Below are positions 1 through 12,795 of a stretch of 64,000 nucleotides of DNA, in pieces. The stretch covers positions 6,386,501 through 6,450,500 of the forward strand of contig JANTQA010000051.1 of NCBI GenBank assembly GCA_027625915.1. The letters are read 5' to 3'. Position 1 is the first letter of the stretch; each line of letters starts with the position of its first letter. The translations under genes were made by a program, and so were the position numbers. Under the pieces are notes generated by a model. It worked only from the letters and a program-made list of their open reading frames with translations, ran no database searches and had not been told where the DNA came from. The stretch comes from Anaeramoeba flamelloides. Taxonomy: Eukaryota; Metamonada; Anaeramoebidae.

Positions 1-1067
1 GTGATGCTTGTATTTTGTAATCTGGTGTTTGGAATTCCCATTCCTCCGCCCATGTTCATTCCCATTTGCATAGGCATTCCTATATTCATCCCCATCGGCA
101 TCCCCATCCTCATCCCCATAGGCATCCCCAGGCCCATGCCAATAGGCATCCCCAGGCCCATCCCCATCGGCATCCCCATTCCCATCCCCATCCCCATACC
201 GGTTTGAGTTCCAAAATTTCTTCCATAAGGATTCATCATGCCATTCATCCCCATATACCCCAAACCCATTTGGGGTTCTTGTTGTTCTTTTACACTTTCT
301 TGTAAATTTCTTGTTTCGTTATGAGTTTTTGGTTGTGATTGTTGATCGGACAGTTGAGACTGAGTTTGCTGTTGTCCTAATTGTTGTTGTTGGTTTTGTT
401 GGGAGGCGTTTTGTAAAGTATTTAAATATTGCTGCTGTTGTTGTTTTTGTTGTTGGAAGAGTTGATTTGCGTATTGCTGCTGTGGATCAATTGCTGTTTT
501 TTTTTCATTTTGTTCTTTCTGTTCAGAAGATGTATTGTTTTGTTGCTGTTGCTGTTGCTGTTGTTGTAATTGCAGTTGTTGTTGTTGTTGTTGTTGTTGG
601 TATTGCTGTAATTGGAATTGCATAAAGGCTTGTCTTTGTTGTTCAAGGTACATTTGCTGTTGGAATAAAAGGTTTTGATCCTTTTCGCCCATTTGACCCA
701 TTTGACTGGCTAAATTTGGTTGTAAATTAAATTGTTGTGGTTGTAGTTTTGACTGTTGTTGTTCTGTTGAGACCTGTTGTTGTATAGTTGGTTGTTGTCC
801 TTGACTTAGCTGTATGTTGGTCACCATGGTGTTGTTTATAGGGAGATTTGTATTTGTGTTTTGGTTTGTGCCAATACCTCCAAAGTTTGCCCCAAATGAT
901 GTTGGAAACGACTTCATACCACCTGTTCTTATCTGTTGGTACATTGACATCGGCTGTAGGTTTTGGAAATTTCCTCTTGTTTGCATCATATGCGCGAGTT
1001 GATCATAATTCTCTCCTACAGAACCAGTTCCTTTTGTTAAGTTTGTCACTCTAGGATCATTGGTCAT
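1..1067 (-). CDS. Gln-rich, Met/Gly-repeat prion-like protein, partial (3' end beyond window)
   Basis: The minus strand is open from an ATG at 1067-1065 to the left edge, about 355 codons without a stop, so the C-terminus lies outside the window. The N-terminal ~75 residues are mixed sequence (start MTNDPRVTNLTKG). A Gln-rich stretch follows, with uninterrupted Gln runs encoded by CAA/CAG near 540-600. The visible C-terminal part is a Gly-Met repeat (GMGMGMGMPMG type, about 60-200). No folded domain is recognised. Such composition is typical of prion-like segments in RNA-binding or transcription proteins, but the function is unknown. The plus-strand ORFs over the same bases (His/Pro and Ile/Pro repeats) are antisense shadows. 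I am fairly sure it is coding because a long open frame with strong codon structure is unlikely by chance in such AT-rich DNA. Confidence 0.75.
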   Translation of the reverse strand, partial: MTNDPRVTNLTKGTGSVGENYDQLAHMMQTRGNFQNLQPMSMYQQIRTGGMKSFPTSFGANFGGIGTNQNTNTNLPINNTMVTNIQLSQGQQPTIQQQVSTEQQQSKLQPQQFNLQPNLASQMGQMGEKDQNLLFQQQMYLEQQRQAFMQFQLQQYQQQQQQQQLQLQQQQQQQQQNNTSSEQKEQNEKKTAIDPQQQYANQLFQQQKQQQQQYLNTLQNASQQNQQQQLGQQQTQSQLSDQQSQPKTHNETRNLQESVKEQQEPQMGLGYMGMNGMMNPYGRNFGTQTGMGMGMGMGMPMGMGLGMPIGMGLGMPMGMRMGMPMGMNIGMPMQMGMNMGGGMGIPNTRLQNTSI

Positions 1068-2865
1068 TGAGAAATTCGGGTTTGTGTGCTTTGGAATTTA
1101 TATTGTTTTTTTTGAGTTGTAATTTGTATTCGAGGATGTTAAAAACAAAGGGTTGTGTTAAAGGTTCTTCTTTATGAAACAATTTATCTCTCTGTTTTGT
1201 TATTTTTTTGTTTATTTTAGGATCTGAAAATTAGGGGGTTAAAAGAAAGTTTATTTATGAAGCAAAACCTAAAAATTAAAAAAATGATAAATTTCTGTGA
1301 AATTAATTTCAAGAGCCACTTTGTTTGTTTCAATTATACTTCTAGGTGATATCTTTTCAAGTTCTAAGGCATCTAGCTAACATTATAAAATATTGTATTC
1401 CTTTTTGAATTGGTAAGAAAAATTGGAGATAATTTCTGTTCATTTTCCTATTTTCAATTATTAAATAGTCATTTTATTAATGACTCTCTAACAGCAAATA
1501 TAGAAACTTCATTAAAGAACCAAACAAATAAAGAGAAATTACAAATTACAATCAATTTTTTTATTATTAATCAAAGGAAAGATAAAAACGAAAAGGGAAT
1601 GAAAATTTTTTCTTTTTTTTACACAAATACTACCAAATAAAAAAAATTCATAAAATAATGTTAAAAAAATACTATTTGTTGCAAAATAAATGGAATAAAA
1701 TTTTCATTTAACTTTCCTCAAAAAGAGTTTCGAGATCATGTTAAATTTCATTTTTTTAAATCCATAAATCAGTTTAAATTATTATTTCTCTTTAAGAATT
1801 GGTGAACTTTGGTGGTTTATTTTAATTCTTAGGAGACGAGATTTTTGGAAAGCTGAATGAAAATTTTATATCTTTTTATTTTCCAATTAACATTAATATG
1901 TACCAAAAGTTTTATCCGTGTTTGATAATAATTTTTTTTTTTCTTTTTTATAGAAAATCTATCCAGTAGCCGATCAAATAAACCAACAATAAACTATTAT
2001 TAATTATGAATAGTACTGATTCATTGCAGTTCTATTATTAAAAAAAAACTAACAATAAAGAAAACATAAAAATAGAAAATGGATCTTAAAATAGTTGAGT
2101 AAATTTTAGTAAAGCATTTTTCTAAAAAATTAAAAATAATAAAAAAAAACCGAGAAAAAAATTGTGATAATAATAGATAGTAAATTCATAATTTAAAATT
2201 TTACCCTCAAAAGAAATTGAATATATAATATATTTTTTAAAGGTTGGTGTAGAATTATTTTGAAAAATTAATAATATAAAATTGTTATAAAAGTAAGTTT
2301 TTGATTATAATGCTAACTAGTTAGGAATATGAAAAATGTTGGAATTTTATTCATATCAATGCTTATTATCCCTAAAAAATTATTTGTCTTTTTTAAAATT
2401 TTTTGATTAAGGAAATAATTATTTTATTTAGATCAACAAATCCATAAAATTAATGTTATTTCAAATTTTTTGAAAAATAAAGAGCTTGCAAATTAAAAGA
2501 GTAAAACATATTATATAATTATTTTGATTTATATATATTTTATTTCATACAAAAGTTTTAAATGGTATAAAGTTGAATTAATAAATAATATTCTGGAAAA
2601 AATTAATTACATTTAGAATTAATATTGAGTTGAAGAAACTCTTGATGAAAAAATCTGACATTCAATAAAAATACTTTTTATGATTTTAATTAAAAGGAAA
2701 ATGTAAAAAAACAAAAAAAAAATTGTAATTTTTTACTGACAAGGAAAAGAGTGAATAGGTTTAATCAGCAATATTTTATTTGAGATGTTTTATTTAACAC
2801 TTTATGAACAATTTTTTACAAATTTTCAAAAAAAAAAAACCAAGGAATCTTTTTCCACAAGTTGG
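1068..2865. other. Intergenic, AT-rich, no gene seen
   Basis: This is the upstream flank of the Gln-rich gene. It is very AT-rich with many short stops in all frames. It probably holds the promoter of the minus-strand gene, but I recognise no motif, RNA gene or repeat in it. Confidence 0.5.
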
Positions 2866-2867
2866 TA

Positions 2868-3062
2868 CAGTCAGCTCCACTTTTAAGGTACAAATTTTCA
2901 ACTAAATTTAAGGTACAAGAAAAATATCAAATTAAGGTACAAAATTTTGAATTTTTATTTTTACAAATTATTTTACTAGAAACTGAATTTTGTGCATTAA
3001 TTTCAGATTTTTTTGTGCCTTAAATTTCGTTGAAAGTTTGTTCTTAAAAGTAAAATTAACTG
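2868..3062. mobile_element. MITE family 1, diverged copy
   Basis: A ~195 bp near-palindrome flanked by TA (2866-2867 and 3063-3064). It starts CAGTCAGCTCCACTTTTAAG and ends with a matching inverted arm ending in AACTG. It has the same plan as the ten other copies in this window, but with more differences (for example GGTACAA for GGCACAA), so it looks older. The TA flanks and CAGT-type ends suggest a Tc1/mariner-derived non-autonomous element. Confidence 0.8.
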
Positions 3063-3613
3063 TATTAATTGAATAATTCTTCATAATTAAAGAATTTTTA
3101 TTCAATTCTTCTCAATATACTAAAAAAACAAAAGAAAGAGGGAATTTATATCATAAAAGGGGTTTTTTCACAAATTACAAAATCCAGTATTGTTATGATT
3201 ATTTTTTATGTGAAAAATTGTAAATTATACACAAAAACGCCCTTTTTCTACTTAAATCCACTTTAAGAATTTTAAGAATAAAATCATTGATGTTGAAATT
3301 TTAATTAATGAATAATATTTCAAACTATTTTGATTTGAAAATTTATTTAATCAATTTTTTTCTTTTCTTTTATTTTGAAAAATTAATCTCTTTTTTCACA
3401 TACAGAAGTACAAATCTATAAAAATGGTCAATGCTATCCATTATTCCCTCTGTTAATACCGCATAAATCAAGAACAAAATTGATTTGAGTTTTTATTTGT
3501 TGTATAATAATATCTCCTAAAGTGATTAGTAAATCCCCTGATCTAGAAAATGTCTAAACTTGGTAGATAACATAAATATCTTGGAGTTTTTAATAAAAAA
3601 ATCAAAAACTTTT

Positions 3614-4200
3614 TATTTTTGTAAAATAGTTTTCCAGTTTCCATCTTAATTCATTTTTTTATTTAGTGCGATAAATAACCAATGTTGATCATCCTTTAAC
3701 CCATTATTAAAATTAAACTCTTGGTTATTTTTTTTGAATTATCCTTAAGAAGATAGGAAGACACACAAATATGACTTGGTTTTGATTTAAATTGACTTTA
3801 GAGGTTAGTTCTTTGATTAATGTGTATAGTTGAAAAATATTAAATGCTGTTGTTTGAAAAATTTCTTCCAATGACAAAATTTTGTGAAAATAAAAATGAT
3901 TGTTTTGTAAACCCTCCAAATAATGAAACTTTTTTTTGATTTTTTTGTCTCAAAAAAGTACATGTTAATCTTTCAATATCTTCATAATTCTTTTTTAAAA
4001 TTTATTGAACAAACCCAATTTCTTGTCTATATATTGTTTTCATCCCATTGATTTGTTTCTTTTATTTTCACAATTAGACAATATTTTTTACCTGAGTTAA
4101 TTTTTGGTAATGGGATAAAGGTTGATCAACATTTTTTATTTATCGCACTAAATAAAAAAATGAATCATGACGGAAACTGGAAAACTATTTTACAAAAATA
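3614..4200. mobile_element. Inverted-repeat element with ~93 bp arms
   Basis: The left arm (3614-3706) and right arm (4108-4200) are imperfect reverse complements. Both carry the TTTTGTAAAATAGTTTTCC stretch and a TTTAGTGCGATAAATA core. About 400 bp without a convincing gene separate them. It looks like a MITE or fold-back element. The target-site duplication is unclear. Confidence 0.7.
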
Positions 4201-4432
4201 AAGAACATTGATTTATTATACAGCCGAAGAATAAATGTATATTTTCTCAAAATCATTAAAATTTCTCTGTAAATAAACAGTGAAATAATATGGACAAAAC
4301 CATAGAAACCACTCGTGAAAGTTTTTACCTTCCAAATTTCAAAGACTTTTATAATTATTTCTAAATTAGTTTTCATTTTTTAATTACTTTCTCCATTCAT
4401 AATTTCTTGTGTTTAAACCAAAAACAAAAAAG

Positions 4433-7400
4433 ATGAATGAAAATTTAACAGAATTTGAAGATCTTGTAAAAAGATTATTGTTACCAGACAACACAATCCG
4501 AGGCAAAGCAGAGGAACAATATTATACCTACTTAACTGAAGATACGGATTCTTGTTTAAAGTTCCTACTTTCGATGCTCAACTTTAGTGAAAATCCTGAA
4601 GTAATTGCAATATCACTCGTTTTGTTACGTAGAAATGTGGTTTCTGAATTTAACCCATTTTGGTCGAAAAGCTCAAAAGAAACCCAAAATATTATTCACC
4701 AATCTTTATTTGAAGAATATTCAAAGCAAAAAAGGTTTTATTTCAAAAAATTAATTGCAGACATTTTAATAGCTATTGACAAGAAGTCTATGAATGAAAA
4801 TGGTATGTACAAAATCTTTTTATTGTATTTCATTTTGTTATTTTTTTTAAAACAATTACAAAAAAAAAAGAAAAAAAATTCAAACTTACCGTTATTTTTC
4901 TTCGATTTTCCTAAAAATGTTAAAAGATCCAACACTTCAATAATTTGTTTGTTTAATTTCTTTTTTTGTGTAAATTGTTTGTCACCGAAAAATAAAATAG
5001 TCTCTTTTTCCGGGATGGGATTCCGCGAATTAAGGGTAATTTTTGAAAATAAAAAAAAAAAAAAAGCAAATTTTTTGAAACAAAAACAAAAATCTTGATC
5101 ACGTTTTTCAAAACTAACCAACAGTCTCATTGACAAAGTACTCACAGCAAATGAGCACAACCATTTTATTTTAATTTAACAAAAAAAAATGTTCTAATCT
5201 TCTTGTTTCACTTTCTTCTTCAAAAAGTAATTTTTCTGTTTTGGAAGCAAAACTCGAAAGAATAAAAATTCCAAACTTCATGATCTTGCTTTTGTACTCC
5301 CATTTGTCTTTTCGTTTGTCCCCCAAACTTGCCTTCCATAAGAGCTTTCTAACTCTTAAAATTAATTTCGAATAAGGTGTGTATGAAAAAAAGCTGTTTA
5401 CTTGGCTCTAAAAACTGTTTGTTGTTTTGCCCTAACCAAACCTCAACCAATTATAATAATTCCTATTACAATCAAAACAAAACCAGATTTCAATTACAAA
5501 ACAAATAAAAGGTTTCTTGGACCCAGGCAATCGTCTTTAATTTAGTTGATAAGGTACGATAAAAAAAGGAAATTACAAACCTAATTCAACAATTGTTGAT
5601 ATTTCTAAAAGTATATTCTATTGATTAATTTTTCCACACAACACTCACCACCTTTCCCTTTTCTTCTTTGCCACCCAAACACCTTACAAACTTTATAACA
5701 TGTTTAGCCCAAGAATTTTGAATTAAAGGAATGATTAAAGAATAACAAATAGGTTTTCTAACATTCAATGCTTTTTTGCTAAATATCAATTTGTTTGGGT
5801 GGTTTCAAAACAATATTTTAATATGGACTTTCTAGTTATGAAAATTTCACTCTGTAATCTGAAAATCAAAGGAGTCTTGGAATATTTTGGAACTTCAAAA
5901 CCATAATTTCTCATTTTTTTTTTATTTTTTTTTATTATTCACCTAATGACAAAGTTTGCAATTCAGATTTAAAGTATTTAGTGTATTTTTATCATGATTT
6001 GTTGGTTGGTAATTCTCACAAAAATTTCAACAGTAAGATCTAAGAAGGAAAAAAAGAAATAATTTTACTCATTTTGAATTAGCCCTTATCAAAAATCAAA
6101 GAAGTTATCGAAAAAAATATACTTTTTGTGAAAATTTCACTTGAAAACAATTTTGAGAACATTTACACACTGTTGATAATTTTCTATATTTTTTTCTTGA
6201 TGTGTGGGCTAAGTTGAGAGGGTTCTAAATTTTGTTTTCAAATATTCAAAAAGGTGAAAAATGACAAAATATTTCGGAATTATTCTTTGTTATTTCCAAA
6301 CAAAGTCTAAAATTTGATAAAAACATGAAAAATTATTTTTCATTGTATAAGTTCCTTACCAAACCCACATTTCCAAAAAAATAATGATCTTTTTTCTTTT
6401 TCGATTTTAAATAAATAAATAAATAATAAAAACGATCTAGAAATTTTAGTTTCATTGAAATCTTTCTATGTAAAATACCACCACAAAACACTCCTTTCCA
6501 ACATCTCCAAAACACAAATTATCTTGAAGGTAAAAATTGAATTTTGAGAGAAATGATACAAATAAAAAAAAAAAAATTGCCACACAAAACGAAAATAAAT
6601 CAAATGCTTTGAATATTTCTTCATGAAAATTCGAACCAAAAGTCAAAAGGGGTGTATATTATATTCAAAAGGGTTATTGGGAACATTAATTAAAGAAAAA
6701 AACAAAAGAACCCAAACCAAAAAAACTCAGTCACAAAAACAATTTCTTTGGTAAGAATTTTTATGATTTGTGAGACACAATAGAACAATTCAAGTAACCC
6801 AATGGTTAGAACCCATAGGTAACGCGATTTTGTAAAGTTAGAGTTGTTTATCAAGAGTTTTTGTCATGATTATCATTTTTTAGTCTCCGAAAATCGTGAT
6901 TATTTTTCTTTTCCATTAACATACTTCTTAAATAAGGGTGTTTGAGTTTATGTATCTCAAAAATTTTTTGTTCATTTTTCATTTAAAAAATTAAAAAATA
7001 TTCTTTTTTGATCCAAATTGGAGAATATTTCGATGAGTCCAACTTCACAATTTAAAAATAGATTGGATCAAGATAATTTTGGGACAATTTTGTGAATTGC
7101 CAACATAGTCCTTAAGGAATTGTACCGTAATTTTCTCGACTTTTTCAGAAAAGTTTAATATGTCCTTAATATAAAAGCACTATTTTTTTCTGATTAATAT
7201 TTTTCGAAATCTAGCTTATAACTTAATTTAATTAGCCACTGGGGTAAAATTTTTTAGAATAAAAAAACTCTCAACTTTTGAATATCGAAAATATTTTTTG
7301 GAATTACTGTGCACTTTTTTATTTTTTTTTGAAAAATTGGGTTGAGAAAATTTTGAAATCAAAGAAGTTTATATATTAAATTAGAATATTTTCCCAGAAA

Positions 7401-10400
7401 GTTTATCTTTTTTAAATAACTTTTTTTTTAATTTTACCATTTAAAAATAAAAAAACAATTGAAGACCAAATTAGTCCCTTTTGTGAAAATAAAATTCCCA
7501 TAATTTAGAATTTGTTTTAGTAAATGAGTTAAAATAAGATATTGTATATAAAAATATACATAATTTCAAGTTTGAATTCAATCATTTTGGCAAAAAATGT
7601 TTTCAAGAAAAAGTTAAATGGAAACTTTATTCCTTTTAATTTTTTTATTTAGTTTTTTTAATTTTTTTAATGGCTGGCATTTGATCAGTTTTCCCTTTTT
7701 AGTGTTTTTTGGGCCATAGAGAAATATAAAGTAGTAAAAAAAATACCCGACACAAAAAAAATCCTGACAAGATTTTTAATTGTGGATAAGAAGGAAAATT
7801 GTTCTGTAATTGTAAATATTTTAAATCAAATCCTTTTATTTAAGAAACAAAATTTTCCAAGTATAACTCGCGTACTTATTAGAATGATGCTTAATGAAAT
7901 TATACTTGCTCAAAAGACTATACAATCAATTAAAAAACAAGAATAAAAATTTATCATTTTCGAAATTCATAGCAAACCTCTTTATAACCGGATTGTTTTT
8001 TCAAAAAAAGTTGGGCTACTTAGGATATCAAACGATTAATTGGGTATTCTAGAGACTCCTTACTTCAAGGAACTTTAGGTAGGTTTATTACTTAGTTCAT
8101 AAAAAAATTGGTTATTTATAAAAAGGATTTGATTTTAAATATTAGAAATTACACAACAATTTCCCTAATATTAACAATTAAAAATCCTACCGTATTTTTT
8201 TCATGTCCGGTATTTTTTTCACTACTATACAATATTGTAAAAAAAAAATTTTTTTTATTCAAAATTTTCAAAATTCATTCACAAAATTATTTTTTTTATT
8301 CGTTTATAATTATCCTTTTTTCATAAAACAATTTTTAATTTCTTTCTTTGAAATAAAATATATTATAAAACATTCGTATTTTGATAAAAAATATCAAAAA
8401 TAAACTTGAAACAATCTTTTTTTACTAATTTATGCCTTTTTATGACATACCATATATATCTTTAAAAAAAAAAAAAAAAAATTAAAAGAAGAAAAAAAAT
8501 CAATAGACAATGAAGAATTTTTAATTTTTTTATTTAAGGCAATTGAAAACAATTCCGAACTTGAACTTCAAACGTTTATGTACATCATTAAGGAAATGTG
8601 TACATACAACCCCCAGCTTTTAGTTACAAAGGTTGAAAGGTTAAGTGAGCTATTTTCAAATTGCTTATCAAATGAAGTCAATTTAAACATTAGGAGTGTT
8701 ACTGTTGTTACGATTTGTAGTTTTATCCCATTATTAGAAAATGAGAATCAAGAAGAATATAATATTCTTATTCCTTTAATGATTGAAGTTCTTTGGGCTT
8801 TAATTGAAAACGGAGATGAAGATTTGGCAGAAAATTGTTTAAAATCAATTGTCCAATTGGCGTCAAGAACGATCAAGCCATTTAAAAAGCAAATAAAACT
8901 AATCCTCGAGCATATGCTAAAGATCAACGAAACTGAAAACGAAAAATTTGAAATAGATATGTCTTTAAAATTATTAGCTGTCGAGTTATTAATTACGTTT
9001 ATTGAAACGGCCTCTGGCGTTGTAGTTGAAACGGAGGGCTTTTTAACACGGTTGATTCAATGTGGGATTCAACTAATAACAAACATTGATGAAAATGAAG
9101 AGATTGATGATTTTGATAATACAAAGGAAATCATTGCTGAAGAAATATCACCAGTTAGCAAGGGCGAGTCTATTCTGGATCGAATTTCTTTGCAATTGGG
9201 TGGCGAAATGATTGTAAAGGATATTTTTAAACTAATTCCTGATCTATTGGGATCTGAATTTTGGAATTATCGATTTGCGGGCTTAAGGACATTGGAATAT
9301 ATTTCCGAGGGTTGCCGGAAAACAATGCTCCCAGAATTGGGAAACATTGTGGAATTGGTTTTACCATTGTTATCCGATTCGAATTTTAGGGTCTGCTACC
9401 AGGCTGTGGACACCATCCAAGAATTTTCAGTGGAATTTTGTCCATTTCTTCAAAGTAATTATTCAAATTTAATCTTACCAAAATTAATTAAATTGTTTGA
9501 TTCCAATTCATATTTGATGAAAGCAAATGTTTGTGCTTGCTTAACAAAATATTTACAAAAAATTGCAAACCCAGAACCAATAATTGACTTTATCCCAGAT
9601 ATCATGGATAATTTATTAAAAGTGTTTGAAAATACCAATTTTAATAACCAAAGCAAAGAAGAATTAATAATTCAAGAACAGGCAATTTCCACAATCGCCG
9701 CCATGTCCATTGCGCTGAAAACAGACTTTTTAGGCTATTATGATCACATTATGAAACTCTCAAAGGCAATATTAAAAGAAGCGACTTTGGACGAACAAAG
9801 ATTATTATGTGGGAAAACTATTGATTGCGTGGCGCTTATTGGGCGGGCAACTGGCCATGAGAATTTTGAAAATGATGCCAATGAGGTGATGAAAATTATG
9901 ATCGATTCTCAAGAAAATAGTGAAATTAATTCTGATGATCCCAAGTTGCCGTATATCTTAAAGGCATGGGCGCAAATCGCAGTTGTTTTAAAAGAAAAAT
10001 TTGTACCATATTTGGAGGTTTTAATGCCACTGATTTGGGAGCAGGCTGGCCAGCAAATTGATTTAATTGTTGTCGATGAACTCGATACCCAGGCACAAGA
10101 GGCCTTAATAGGGAGAGAAGTTATTGTATTTGGTGACAAATTAATTGGAATTAACACCACAGTACTGATCTCGATCAGCAAGGCACTTGAGCTCTGCTAT
10201 TCGTTAGTTCACGTGCTCGGGCACCATTTTATCCAATACGTGGACAAGACTTTGGAAATTGTGTTACATTTGACACCCTGCATTTATGATCAAAAAATTA
10301 GATACTATTGTTCGTCATTGATACCAGAGCTATTTAATTCAATAATTGTGGCCTTAAAGCTCAAGACAATCAATAACATTGATAAAAATGTTTTGGACCA

Positions 10401-11499
10401 TTTCTTCAATGAATCTCTCAAGGAACTGTATAACGCAGTTATGAACGAAGAAAAGCAAGACATTTTGTCTTCTCAATTGGAGGCAATTTCAGATTTAATA
10501 GAGTACTACGGCAAGGAGGGAATTGACGAACAAAACATTCCAATTATAATCGAGGTTATAGTCAGTGAAATAAAGGACAGTGTACAAAGAAGGGAATTGC
10601 TCATCCAAAAAACCATCGAAGGTGAAAAATATGTCGACGAATCTGGGCTAAGTGGGGACATTATTTTACAGCAAGATTTACAAGAAGAAAATGAAATTTT
10701 TGAAGCACTAACGCAAATTATTTCAAATTTGGCACAGAATTGCTATCAGTTTTTTTATCCCCATTTTGAAAAATTAATTTTCCCCTTTTTTAACATTTTA
10801 ATTAAAGTGGGGAATCATCCAATAAACTCACAATATTCCTTTTCTGCTTTATCGTCAATAATCCTTTATTGCGAACAAAACCTTTTCCAATTCTATTGGG
10901 AAATAATTAAAGAAAATGCACTCGAGTGGATGCAACAAACCGAACAGACCGGCGTAATACAGGCTGCCGCATTTGCTATCGGTGTATGCACCCAAAGAGC
11001 AGGAAGCAACCAATTGTTTAAAAAAGATGCACCAGAAATCGCAAAGTTCATTATCCAAGCTCTACAGACAATTTCAGAATTGGAAATCGACGAAGATGTC
11101 ATATTAGCCAAGGAACATTTAATTTCGGCTTTGGGCAAAATTTGCTTCTACCACGCACAGACAGTGCCCTTCAACGAACTTGCACCAGTTTGGCTACAAT
11201 CATTACCAATAGAACAAGATCACAAAGAAGCGCAATGGAGCATTAAATCGCTAATTAAATACATCGAAGATAGCAATAATGTTATTCTTGGTGAGAATAA
11301 TCAAAACTTGGCAAAGATTTTCCAAATTTTGACCTTTTCTGCTGATACAGATTTATTGAATAAAGAAGTTGACGACCAAATTTTGAAATTATTTGGCCAA
11401 TTTAAAAACGAATATCAACCAAACCAAATAGAATCTTTAATTCAAGATTTTGAGCAAGAATTAAAAGAAAAATTTGTAGAAATTTGGGAAAAATTATAA
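4433..11499 (+). CDS. IPO5: Importin-5 / Kap121-type karyopherin beta
   Basis: HEAT-repeat nuclear import receptor of the importin-beta superfamily; the family carries cargo such as ribosomal proteins and histones through the nuclear pore and releases it on RanGTP. Exon 1 is 4433-4802 (start MNENLTEFEDLV; an upstream GTG at 4409 is not a credible start) and ends at a GTATGT donor. The main exon is 8539-11499, after a TTATTTAAG acceptor, and encodes about 986 residues. Landmarks matching human IPO5 include LGGEMIVKDIFKLIPDLLGS, YRFAGLRTLEYISEGC and GKTIDCVALIGRATG. The exons do not join directly: exon 1 ends in phase 1 and the main exon starts in phase 0, and about 12-15 residues of the family are missing. 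At least one small exon must therefore lie in the intron; 5001-5035 is the best candidate. With it the protein is ~1121 residues, against 1097 in human. Identification is firm; the intron detail is not. Confidence 0.93.
5001..5035 (+). other. Candidate 35-nt micro-exon of the importin-5 gene
   Basis: Preceded by AAAATAG and followed by GTAATT. Its length (35 = 2 mod 3) is exactly what is needed to connect the phase-1 end of exon 1 with the phase-0 start at 8539. It would encode about 12 residues (VSFSGMGFRELR), which fits the size of the family gap, and it lies in an unusually GC-rich patch for the intron. Residue similarity to importin-5 at this place is weak and the usual Trp is absent. Another phase-compatible stretch exists at 6450-6529. 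Treat as a hypothesis. Confidence 0.3.
7734..8222. mobile_element. MITE family 3, copy 1 (489 bp)
   Basis: Terminal inverted repeats of about 70 bp: the left starts GTAAAAAAAATACCCGACA, and the right end read on the minus strand starts GTGAAAAAAATACCGGACA. TA flanks on both sides (7732-7733, 8223-8224). A second copy lies at 52672-53701, split there by another element. There is no transposase. It sits in the importin-5 intron. Confidence 0.75.
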
Positions 11500-12795
11500 T
11501 ATTTTTTTTTTTATTTTCTTACTTTTTTTTTTTATTTTTTCTTTCTTTATCATTTTTTTTTTTGTTATTCATTCTAATTTTTTGATTTTATTTTATTATT
11601 TAAATTTGACTATTATTTTATAATTATTCCTCTTATTTTTTTGCGGTTTAATTAGAATTTTTCTATTTTATTATCCTTTAATTTTTTTAATCTTGTTATT
11701 ACTTTTATTCAAATCATTTAGTTATACACCTATATCCGATTATTTGAAAATGTAGGTTTTTTTCAAATCCATCTTAAAAAAAAAAAATAAATCAAAAAAG
11801 ATTTTTTATCATTTTAATAATTAATTGTTATCGCATGTTTAAAGGGTAATTATACTTTTAGATTTTGAACAAGGTTTTAATTAAAATAAATCGCATTTTT
11901 ATATCTTACAAATTGAGTTTTTTTTTTACTTTTTGTTATTTTTAAAAGTTTAATTCTTCTCTTGCTTGGAATTACACTTTAAATTGGATAAATTTTCATC
12001 TCTTTATCTTTTTGAATTCATCGCGCTTTACTGTTCTTTGATTCTAGAAAACTCAATAATCCAGATTTTTTATTGAATACTAAAATGTACCTAACCAAAG
12101 AACTTAAAATATGACACTTATTTCAATTTATTTCGAGTCCACATATGAGCTATTAATAAAGAAAAATAAAATTCTAGAATTTTTTATTTTCAATTTTAAA
12201 AAAAGTTAGCATCTACTTTTGAGCAGTTTCCAATTAGTGTGTGTTGATATTGATTTTGAGAATGTTTTTGTTGAGACACATGATTTTTTCAATTAATAAA
12301 AATGAATACCCACCTTCTTTTCTGAATCTCAATTTTTTTTCAATTTTTCTACTTAAATCACATACTAATAAATTGCTATAAATGTTTGGAAATTTTTACT
12401 TGATTTTCAATTTAGAAATTTTAATGCTCAAGCTTTGAATAAAGAATTTTGATGAAGTCAAGTATTAATATACTCTGTAAAATTTAGTAGATCTTCAAAA
12501 TATTCTATTGTCATGGAATGTTTTAAAAGTAACTGTTAAAAAGATTTATAAAAATAGAAATTGAACTAAAAAATTTCTTGAAATTGATTCGAATTTATCA
12601 GTATTCTTATCCCCAAAAACCATTCTAATAATTCGTTTTACTGTGAAAAAAAGTAAACCTGCTCTACCTTATCTTCATTTTCACCAATACAAATATGAAG
12701 AGAATTGGTTTTTGAGAAAAAAAAATTCATTTTTTATATTCTCTTTCTTATTGCTTAATTTTTATAATCCAACTTTTAATTCTAAAAACTTATTT
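11500..12795. other. Importin-5 / Abi intergenic region
   Basis: About 1.3 kb starting with long T runs just after the importin-5 stop, then mixed AT-rich DNA up to the Abi start. It must contain the importin-5 3' UTR and the Abi promoter. No specific site is recognised. Confidence 0.5.

Larger units (their letters stand above)
4803..8538 (+). other. 3.7 kb intron region of importin-5
   Basis: Runs from the GTATGT donor after exon 1 to the TTTAAG acceptor before 8539. It holds the candidate micro-exon at 5001-5035, a MITE (7734-8222), and otherwise AT-rich sequence. An antisense ORF at 4738-5160 is probably chance. Confidence 0.7.

Noticed and set aside
66-646. Plus-strand His/Pro and Val-rich ORFs and a minus-strand Asn-rich ORF
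   Set aside because: Out-of-frame readings of the Gln/Met-Gly-rich minus-strand gene.
4738-5160. 140-codon minus-strand ORF
   Set aside because: Partly antisense to importin-5 exon 1; low-complexity Phe/Lys; TTT runs; no family.
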